This document shows positions 32,928 through 39,150 of a stretch of DNA of 39,150 nucleotides, piece after piece. A program made the position numbers and the translations under genes. The stretch is taken from positions 374-39,523 of the forward strand of contig DADI01000080.1 of the NCBI GenBank assembly GCA_002494975.1, in the 5' to 3' direction. Under the pieces are notes generated by a model that had not been told where the DNA came from, did not search any database, and saw only the letters and a list, made by a program, of their open reading frames with translations. Origin of the DNA: Euryarchaeota archaeon UBA556 (GTDB taxonomy: Archaea; Thermoplasmatota; Poseidoniia; Poseidoniales; Thalassarchaeaceae). Numbering within the stretch: position 1 is the first letter of the stretch; each line of letters begins with the position of its first letter.

Positions 32928-33929
32928 ATGGCAAAGAAAACAGCGAGTGAGAATATGGACGAAGATGAAATAACAATTGATATAGATGAGCCAGAGATGA
33001 CTATAGAAGACCTCCCAGGAGTTGGTCCTGCTACAGCAGAAAAACTTAGAGAAGCAGGATTTGAAGAATTATTAGCTATAGCTGTAATGAGCCCAATGGA
33101 GCTTGCTGAGCAGGCAGAACTTGGGGAAGCAGTATCGTCAAAAATAATACAAGCTGCTAAGAAATTAGCAAATATTGGCGGTTTTATTAGTGGTAATGCA
33201 CTACTTGAAAGACGTAAAACAGTCCAGAAATTAACTTCTGGAACTGCATCCATAGATGAATTATTAGGTGGTGGGTTTGAAACGCAGTCAATTTGTGAAG
33301 TATTCGGAGAATTTGGTAGTGGTAAAACACAAATAGGTCATCAATTAGCAGTTAACACAATATTACCATTGTCTCAAGGGGGACTTAATGGAGAGGTTTT
33401 CTACATTGATACTGAGGATACTTTCCGTCCAGAGAGAATCGCACAGATGGCCGAGGCAGTTGGTATGTCTCCTCAAGATGCATTGGATCGAATCCATGTA
33501 GCAAGAGCATACAATTCTGCACATCAGATGCTATTAGTAGATGAAATAAAAAGAATGTCGAAGTCTATAGATGTAAAACTAGTCATTGTAGATTCATTAA
33601 CAAGTCATTTTCGAGCAGAGTATGTAGGCCGGGGAATGCTTGCTTCAAGACAACAAAAATTAAATCGTCATTTGAAAGAATTAAAACAACTTTCTGATGT
33701 CCAAAATGCTTTGATATTAGTTACTAATCAAGTTATGTCTAACCCTGCTGCTTTATGGGGAGATCCAACAAAAGCGATAGGTGGACATATAGTAGGTCAC
33801 GCAAGTACATTCCGACTTTATCTGAGGAAATCTAAGGGTGGTAGGCGTATAGCACGTTTAATTGATAGCCCTAATCTTCCTGAAGGCGAAGCGGTCTTTA
33901 CCGTGACAGCTGAGGGTTTGAAGGATTAA
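32928..33929 (+). CDS. radA: DNA repair and recombination protein RadA
   Basis: Archaeal RecA/Rad51 family recombinase that forms filaments on single-stranded DNA and catalyses strand exchange. At 333 residues it has an N-terminal helix-hairpin-helix domain ([19 protein letters not shown], about 26-78), the linker with FISG (86-89), Walker A GEFGSGKT (127-134), a Walker B strand [19 protein letters not shown], and the DNA-binding L2 region [11 protein letters not shown]. The polymerisation motif, usually F-x-x-A, ends in Gly here. The ATG at 32928 is preceded by AAGGTGA at 32917-32923. Not part of an obvious operon: the tRNA terminator is upstream and M3 peptidase converges downstream. Confidence 0.97.
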   Translation: MAKKTASENMDEDEITIDIDEPEMTIEDLPGVGPATAEKLREAGFEELLAIAVMSPMELAEQAELGEAVSSKIIQAAKKLANIGGFISGNALLERRKTVQKLTSGTASIDELLGGGFETQSICEVFGEFGSGKTQIGHQLAVNTILPLSQGGLNGEVFYIDTEDTFRPERIAQMAEAVGMSPQDALDRIHVARAYNSAHQMLLVDEIKRMSKSIDVKLVIVDSLTSHFRAEYVGRGMLASRQQKLNRHLKELKQLSDVQNALILVTNQVMSNPAALWGDPTKAIGGHIVGHASTFRLYLRKSKGGRRIARLIDSPNLPEGEAVFTVTAEGLKD

Positions 33930-33953
33930 TCTCTCAAATCCCAGCTTGTCCGA

Positions 33954-35657
33954 CTAATTTTTAATTTCAGACATTGCGATTTCTACTTCACCAATTAATG
34001 ATTGTAGATGCTTTTCATCAAAGCCTAACTTTAGTTCTGCTGCTGCGAATAAATCAGGTAATGTCCTCGTATTTCCTAATCCCATGGCATTTGAATAATC
34101 TTTCAGGGCCTTTTCGGGGTTTTTCCGGTGTGTTTGCCATAATTGTAGTGCCCCTAACTGTGCGATACCATATTCTACATAGTAAAATGGCACTCCAAAT
34201 AGGTGCCCTTGTTGTTGCCAGGATAGCTCTCTGAAATCTTCATGGTCATCCCAGTTCATTACTGACCCAAATCTTTCTCTTAGTGAGATCCATTGTATTT
34301 TTCTTTCTTCTCTTGTATGTCCTGGGTTAGCATAGATCCAATGTTGGAATGCGTCAATCGTAGCGATCCATGGCAATAAAAATACTACACCTTCAAGATG
34401 GCTAATTTTTGCTCTATTAGCATCTTCTTTATTTTCATAAAAGATATTCCAGTTTGGTTGTGTTAATAATTCCATTGACATTGATGCAACTTCTGCGAAT
34501 TCAATAGGATAGTCTCTTTCGTCAATCAAGTCTAAGTGGCCACAATAAAGAGAGTGAAATGCATGTCCTGATTCATGAATCATAGTTTCTAAATCACCTT
34601 GTAAACCTGCAGCATTCATAAAAATAAATGGAATTCTACTTTTTTCTAGATAGTACTGGTATCCTCCGGGTGCTTTTCCTTTCCTAGTTTCTAGATCTAA
34701 GGTATCCATTTCAACTAATTTATCGAATTTAGTCCCTAAGTCATTTGACATGTTATGGAATAGTTCTGATAATTTCGTAACCATTTCATCTACATTATTA
34801 AAAGGTTTTAATGGATTTTTTCCAGCTATATCTGGGCCACTACCTGATTTTTCATTTACATCCCAGGGGGACAATATTTTCAAATCAAATGAGTTTTTTC
34901 TTTCTGAATTTATTTTCTTTACAATTGGCATACAAACTTCTTCAATTGATTTATGGAATGTCAGACAATCTTCTACTGTGTAATCGAATCTATGCATTGC
35001 TCTAAACATATAATTTGTGTATGATTTAAATCCAGAATTTAATGCTATTTTATGTCTAATTGAGATCAAATCATCAAAAATATCTGATAATTCTTCAGAA
35101 TTTTCCATCCATCTTTTAACCATGGATTTCCAAGCGCGTTCTCTCTGTATTCGATCATTTGATTCTAAAAATCCTCTCATCTCTGGAAAAGTTCTCTCTT
35201 CTCCATCAAAATCAACTGTCATCGCACCAGTTATTCCTTGAGCCTTTGTTACTAATTTAGTCTGTTCAACTCCTAAAGGTATATTTTCTTCTCTAAAAAT
35301 TTCAATATCTGATTTTATTCCTCTAATCATTAGGTCATATCTAGAAGGTAAATCTCCAATTGATTCATGATCTACTATTCTACGATTTAATTCATCAGAA
35401 AATTTTGAAAGTTTAGGCCTTATATTCTCTACAAAACTTAGAAACTCATTCCTCTTTTCCTCGTCTTCAGTATCACATGTCATATTTATGTAAAGAAGCG
35501 CTCCTGTTTCTGAGATATGTTCTGCTAAATTCGATGAATCAGAGATAAGGCCCTCTAAACAATCAGAGCAACTTAATTTTCTTTCTAATAAATCGTTGAC
35601 ATATGGCTCTATGTTTTCCCATTTTGACGCATCAAAGTCATCAGGTATGAAAGTCAA
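33954..35657 (-). CDS. M3 family oligoendopeptidase (PepF-like)
   Basis: Zinc metallopeptidase that cuts short peptides in the cytoplasm. The metal motif is TMIHESGHAFHSLYCG (HExxH), and the third ligand Glu lies in PIEFAEVASMSMELL. Upstream, the GGYQYYLEKSRIPFIFMNA segment and, downstream, the VPFYYVEYGIAQLGALQLW segment are typical of the PepF/M3 group. 567 residues. The start is TTG at 35657, preceded by GAGGTGA with 6-base spacing; that site also contains the stop of the upstream zinc-protein gene, so the two are translationally coupled. It would complete the degradation of peptides left by the proteasome or imported from outside (inference). Confidence 0.92.
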   Translation of the reverse strand: MTFIPDDFDASKWENIEPYVNDLLERKLSCSDCLEGLISDSSNLAEHISETGALLYINMTCDTEDEEKRNEFLSFVENIRPKLSKFSDELNRRIVDHESIGDLPSRYDLMIRGIKSDIEIFREENIPLGVEQTKLVTKAQGITGAMTVDFDGEERTFPEMRGFLESNDRIQRERAWKSMVKRWMENSEELSDIFDDLISIRHKIALNSGFKSYTNYMFRAMHRFDYTVEDCLTFHKSIEEVCMPIVKKINSERKNSFDLKILSPWDVNEKSGSGPDIAGKNPLKPFNNVDEMVTKLSELFHNMSNDLGTKFDKLVEMDTLDLETRKGKAPGGYQYYLEKSRIPFIFMNAAGLQGDLETMIHESGHAFHSLYCGHLDLIDERDYPIEFAEVASMSMELLTQPNWNIFYENKEDANRAKISHLEGVVFLLPWIATIDAFQHWIYANPGHTREERKIQWISLRERFGSVMNWDDHEDFRELSWQQQGHLFGVPFYYVEYGIAQLGALQLWQTHRKNPEKALKDYSNAMGLGNTRTLPDLFAAAELKLGFDEKHLQSLIGEVEIAMSEIKN

Positions 35658-35663
35658 CTATTC

Positions 35664-35912
35664 TCACCTCTTATTGATTGATTTAGGGCCAACTGGAAGA
35701 TGATACTCATCACGAGAATATTTAGCAAGTTTCCAAACAGTAACTGCATGTTGTACTTTTTCTCTTATAGCATCTAAATCAGGATGGTCTGGATTCTCAT
35801 GCTGGATCCAACAGGCGGTACAGTATCTTTTTCCGCTATAATCAAGATAGTTCCCAGGGGTGCACTCGATTTCACAATGTGAACAATTCCTATAACCGTA
35901 GTATTTCGCCAT
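35664..35912 (-). CDS. Small zinc-binding protein, unknown function
   Basis: 82 residues. Cysteines at 10, 13, 17, 31 and 34 (NCSHCEIEC and YCTACW) fit a zinc knuckle of the C-x2-C...C-x2-C type, with the extra Cys17 as a possible alternative ligand. The remainder is a charged helix (DLDAIREKVQHAVTVWKLA). No family name can be given. The stop lies six bases from the M3 peptidase start, inside that gene's ribosome site, so the proteins are made together; an adaptor or substrate-recruiting role is possible but unproven. The ATG at 35912 is clean. Confidence 0.72.
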   Translation of the reverse strand: MAKYYGYRNCSHCEIECTPGNYLDYSGKRYCTACWIQHENPDHPDLDAIREKVQHAVTVWKLAKYSRDEYHLPVGPKSINKR

Positions 35913-35978
35913 ATTATCCCTATCCGTTGCTCATAGCCCTCGCATATCAGTTTGCCCCTCTGAGTTTTTCTTCTACAA

Positions 35979-36536
35979 TTATATTTTTGAGGAAACAAGA
36001 TGTAAAATGAAACATTCTTCTAATGATTGAGTCTCATTGACTTCCTTATCATAATCAATTCTCATTAGCCCTTTCAAAGTAGCAATTGGCCTTTGACTGA
36101 TTAATTCCCCTCCCATCTTTTCAATTAAGAGACTGGCTTCTGAATCATGGTCATTATATGAATCTCGATTAATATAAACTTCATCAATTCCATTTCCTAT
36201 ATCTGATTCTGGTAGTCTGATAATCCAGGATGATTCATCTCCTTTACGTATTCCTGCGTTATTGAATGCAATTTTTACCTGATGTGTTCCAGCTATCAAT
36301 CTAATAAATTCAGCATCCACACTATTTGCAATCATCTTCCCATTTTTTTGATTCCTTTTTGTTGAGTACCATGCAGTCCACAAATGTCTTTCGCTCGCCG
36401 CGACATCGAATGCCAGAAGCAACCAACGATTATCTGTTTTTAATTCGTTGAACATTGACAGAATCTCATTAGTATTCTTAATTTCATCTTTGAATCTTAT
36501 TCCCCAAGCTGGGAACCAAGGAATCTGCTCATGCAT
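35979..36536 (-). CDS. cgi121: Cgi121-like KEOPS complex subunit
   Basis: 185 residues. The segments LLLAFDVAASERHLWTAWY, AEFIRLIAGTHQVKIAFNN and AGIRKGDESSWIIRLPE resemble the Cgi121/TPRKB family: ALY/AT-rich helix, then the LAGTxQIxxA motif and a G-I-x-x-G turn. In the KEOPS complex Cgi121 binds Bud32 kinase and helps recruit tRNA for t6A37 synthesis with Kae1 and Pcc1. Sequence identity to the family is modest and the C-terminal portion is longer than usual, so a divergent homologue is the best call. It lies 42 bases downstream of hel308 on the same strand. Other KEOPS genes are not in the window. Confidence 0.7.
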   Translation of the reverse strand: MHEQIPWFPAWGIRFKDEIKNTNEILSMFNELKTDNRWLLLAFDVAASERHLWTAWYSTKRNQKNGKMIANSVDAEFIRLIAGTHQVKIAFNNAGIRKGDESSWIIRLPESDIGNGIDEVYINRDSYNDHDSEASLLIEKMGGELISQRPIATLKGLMRIDYDKEVNETQSLEECFILHLVSSKI

Positions 36537-36578
36537 GTATATATGCTGCGATGGGCTCTAATTCAAGAAGGATACTGG

Positions 36579-39137
36579 TCATTTTACTCGTTTAGCTACC
36601 CGTAACGCGTTCTTCACAGTGTTATTTACAAGTTTCATACTCCAACCTCTTAATTCTGAAAGCTTCATTTTATCATTTTCCGTCAAAGAAGCTATATCAT
36701 TCACGTTTGTAACTCCTAATAGATTTACCATTTCTCTAGCTCTTACTCTTCCAATTCCTTTGAGAGATATTAGAGCCAATAAATCTGATTTACAACCATA
36801 TCTAACTCTTCTATGAATTTCATCTATTGCTTCAAATAGAACACGATGAGAATCCCTATCCATATTCTTTAATTCTATGTCGTCCATTAAAATTGTCCTT
36901 GTAGAATACAATAGCCATTCTGCTAAATCTACTCTACTTCTCAGGTCGCCAGGTTGAACATTCCATTCTTCTTCCAAATCGCTTATACTAAGTTCTTCAA
37001 TCCAAGATTGCAATACTAAAACTCCCTTCATCCTCCTTTCATCATCTAAATCAACGCTATTAGTAAGTAATTCTCTTTCATGACCGAATATAGCGTCTTG
37101 AATTTTCTCTAAATCTTTCTTTTGTGGCCATAATGGTATGAAATCTGGAGTACATGTTACTAAGTGCAATAAGCTAAATGGAGAAATCTGTTTTTGCTCA
37201 TCAATACCAGTTAAGATATTCATTGCATTAACCAATCCTTCTCTAATAATTTTACCTGAAATTGGATTTAGATACAATCTTGAAACTCTCAAACCTAATG
37301 GTGTTGCTGAGTAAACCATACTCTGTGAATCAGGTTTTTCAACCTCTTCAACTTGATAGTTACTTGCCTTTTTGAATCCAAATATTGGAGGTCCTTTCCT
37401 TGGAGTAATCTCAGAGCTGTATTTGTTCTCTTTATCATTAATTTCTACACCATCAACATTTGATGCAGAACTTGCCCAAGATGGAATTTCGTCATCCCAA
37501 TCTTCTTCCGATGATTTTGTAGTTTCATCTAAAATAATTCTTTTCCTCACGTCATCGGATTCTCCTTCTTTAATTATCATTTCATTCTCAAAAAGCCATT
37601 TTATCACTCTATCGATTTGATTTTCTAATGCCTCTGCTTCCATATGAGTCGAAAGAAATGTTTTACTGAAGAATCGACCTAATGAATTTCTGTCATTCAT
37701 GTCACTAGTTGCAATCAATGAAAGAATATGTGTCAATAGTGCAGGGTCTTCTTCAGCGCTATGAGCATTAGGATTAGCTAATTTAGATATTATTTCTTCT
37801 GGTTCACTAAGCAAAAAATGTTCTACAAATTTAAGTTCTTCATCAATATTTTTTGATACTATCCAAGCATCTCCTTTTTGATCATACTTTGGTCTACCAG
37901 CTCTGCCTAGCATTTGTCTAATTTCCATTATTGGCATTGGCATATTTCTTCCAGCAGATGTATTCCATCTCTTCACATCCCTAATTACTACTCTTCTAGC
38001 CGGTAAATTAACTCCTTGAGCTAAGGTTGGTGTTGCTACAATACAATATAATTCTCCTTTCTTAAATTTTTCTTCAATCTTACTTCTTTGATCGGTGGTT
38101 AAACCTGCATGATGAAAAGCAACGCCTCCTTTTACCGCATCAGCTAATTTTTTTACTAAAGCAGAACTATCTTCCCTCTGGGTTAATGATTCAGCAAAGT
38201 TTTCTAGTTCTTTTATTTGATCTTCGTCAATAGAAAACTCACCCTTTTTAATTTTTTTAGTAATATGTTTAGATAATTCTCTTGCCTCTTTTTGTGCACC
38301 TATCCTAGAATTCACAAATATTAACAATTGACCATTTTCTTTTATTGTATCGTCTAATGCTGCCTGTAAGTTCTTGCCACTATTTCCTTCTATAATCCTA
38401 GGTTCTGGCCATTCATCATTTCCCTTCCCATCTATTCGATGTACCTTCACTTGTAAATCAGTAATAGTTCCCGAATGTAATGTCACAGGTCTCCATTCTG
38501 ATTGTATAAGTTCTGCATCCAACCATTTCGCTAATTCTTCACAATTTCCAACTGTTGCAGATAAAGCAATAATCTGAGCACTAGGTCTCTTATGGCGGAT
38601 CCTCGAAATTAGAACTTCCAATGTAGGGCCTCTTCCCGGATCATGCAATAAATGAAATTCGTCGCTCACAACTATGCCTATTTTAGAAATTATTTCAGAA
38701 CGATTTCTAAGTAGTGAATCTAATTTTTCACTAGTACAAACTAGAATGTCTGAATCATCAATCGAGTTATTATGGCTATTTCTATCACCAATTGCAATAC
38801 CGACTTTCAATCCAACTACTTCAGCAACTTCCTTTAATTCATTATATTTTTCAGTAGCTAGAGCTTTTAGAGGGACTACATACAGTGCCTTCTGCATCTC
38901 TAAATCATTCTTTAGCCTGTGAGCGATGGTAAGATGAGCAACAAGAGATTTGCCACTTGCAGTAGGTATTGTCAACATTATGTTCTTTCCTGAAAGAGCA
39001 GCGGGTAGAGCCTTCTTTTGTGGGGGATATAGTTCTTTTATTCCCCATTTATTTTTTAATAAATCAACTAAATTTGGAGAAAGACCCAGCTCTTCAATAC
39101 TCATTTCCGAGTCCTCGCCAGAGTGTGCCACAAACAT
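36579..39137 (-). CDS. hel308: Hel308-type Ski2-like DNA helicase
   Basis: ATP-dependent 3'-5' helicase that acts on stalled forks and recombination intermediates. Motifs are the Q-motif ELYPPQKKALPAALSG, Walker A PTASGKS (58-64), DEFH (motif II), LSATVGN (III), VAFHHAGLT (IV/V region) and QMLGRAGRP (VI). The ratchet domain and the HhH near the end (LKGIGRVRAREMVNLLGV) fit Hel308. At 852 residues it is longer than the usual 700-750, because of an acidic, low-complexity insert at about residues 532-606 (positions 37320-37540). The ATG at 39137 is used; the frame is open to the window edge, and the internal ATG at 39104 (MSIEELGLSP) would match relatives, so the 5' end is uncertain. Confidence 0.92.
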   Translation of the reverse strand: MFVAHSGEDSEMSIEELGLSPNLVDLLKNKWGIKELYPPQKKALPAALSGKNIMLTIPTASGKSLVAHLTIAHRLKNDLEMQKALYVVPLKALATEKYNELKEVAEVVGLKVGIAIGDRNSHNNSIDDSDILVCTSEKLDSLLRNRSEIISKIGIVVSDEFHLLHDPGRGPTLEVLISRIRHKRPSAQIIALSATVGNCEELAKWLDAELIQSEWRPVTLHSGTITDLQVKVHRIDGKGNDEWPEPRIIEGNSGKNLQAALDDTIKENGQLLIFVNSRIGAQKEARELSKHITKKIKKGEFSIDEDQIKELENFAESLTQREDSSALVKKLADAVKGGVAFHHAGLTTDQRSKIEEKFKKGELYCIVATPTLAQGVNLPARRVVIRDVKRWNTSAGRNMPMPIMEIRQMLGRAGRPKYDQKGDAWIVSKNIDEELKFVEHFLLSEPEEIISKLANPNAHSAEEDPALLTHILSLIATSDMNDRNSLGRFFSKTFLSTHMEAEALENQIDRVIKWLFENEMIIKEGESDDVRKRIILDETTKSSEEDWDDEIPSWASSASNVDGVEINDKENKYSSEITPRKGPPIFGFKKASNYQVEEVEKPDSQSMVYSATPLGLRVSRLYLNPISGKIIREGLVNAMNILTGIDEQKQISPFSLLHLVTCTPDFIPLWPQKKDLEKIQDAIFGHERELLTNSVDLDDERRMKGVLVLQSWIEELSISDLEEEWNVQPGDLRSRVDLAEWLLYSTRTILMDDIELKNMDRDSHRVLFEAIDEIHRRVRYGCKSDLLALISLKGIGRVRAREMVNLLGVTNVNDIASLTENDKMKLSELRGWSMKLVNNTVKNALRVAKRVK

Positions 39138-39150
39138 TCTTACAATCGGC

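Noticed and set aside
32924..33253. Minus-strand frame opposite the start of radA
   Set aside because: The repeated Ser/Ala/Ile product is the complement of the RadA N-terminus, which is clearly coding.
36528..36545. ATATATGC element just before the Cgi121 start as a TATA box
   Set aside because: It lies only a few bases from the ATG instead of about 26, so it cannot place a transcription start for this gene; read-through from hel308 is more likely.
1..39150. CRISPR array, transposon, integrase or prophage
   Set aside because: No regularly spaced direct repeats, transposase-like or integrase-like proteins, or terminal inverted repeats were seen; the single tRNA has no duplicated 3' end nearby.

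Overview
The window looks like a piece of an archaeal chromosome, most likely from a marine planktonic euryarchaeon of the Marine Group II (Poseidoniales) type. That lineage is an inference from gene content and low GC. The directly archaeal or archaeal-eukaryal genes are RadA recombinase, a Hel308-type helicase next to a Cgi121-like KEOPS subunit, the wybutosine enzymes TYW1/Taw1 and TYW2/Taw2, and an initiator tRNA-Met with an A1-U72 pair and three G:C pairs in the anticodon stem. Mixed in are bacterial-type genes (uvrC, oligoribonuclease, msrA, AI-2E-type permease), a mixture common in surface-ocean archaea. Coding density is high. Neighbouring genes often overlap by a few bases, and both Shine-Dalgarno sites (GGAGGTGA-like) and leaderless-type starts with a TATA-like box about 26 bases upstream are seen.

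Layout. 1-5.3 kb: tail of an unknown zinc-ribbon gene, taw1 (-), a LURP-one-like protein, guaB-msrA, and two membrane proteins. 5.3-10.6 kb: an MFS exporter (-) divergent from an oligoribonuclease and a SprT-like metalloprotease, then a membrane-anchored S15/CocE-type hydrolase and taw2 (-). 10.6-18 kb: a large secreted orphan protein, uvrC (-), a winged-helix STAND ATPase divergent from uvrC, and two stand-alone Lrp/AsnC effector-domain proteins (-). 18-26 kb: a 1.5-kilo-residue beta-helix/PKD-like surface protein, divergent GT2 and GT4 glycosyltransferases, and an AI-2E family permease. 26-31.2 kb: a thiamine-pyrophosphokinase-like gene coupled to an M29-like peptidase (-), a membrane-anchored double-HTH regulator, a small acidic ORF and a beta-propeller lipoprotein. 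31.2-39.15 kb: dihydroorotase (-), initiator tRNA, a terminator-like inverted repeat, radA, an M3 oligoendopeptidase with a coupled small zinc protein (-), cgi121 and hel308 (-).

Functional themes are tRNA modification (wyosine; t6A via KEOPS), nucleotide synthesis (IMP dehydrogenase, dihydroorotase), DNA repair (UvrC, RadA, Hel308, SprT-like), peptide degradation (S15, M3, M29-like) and an unusually large investment in cell-surface proteins and glycosylation.

No CRISPR array, insertion sequence, integrase or prophage was seen. The most promising less-described items are the wHTH-STAND ATPase with its upstream overlapping ORF, the membrane-tethered two-HTH regulator next to surface lipoprotein genes, the RAM-only tandem pair, and palindromic sites in the guaB and MFS/orn promoter regions.
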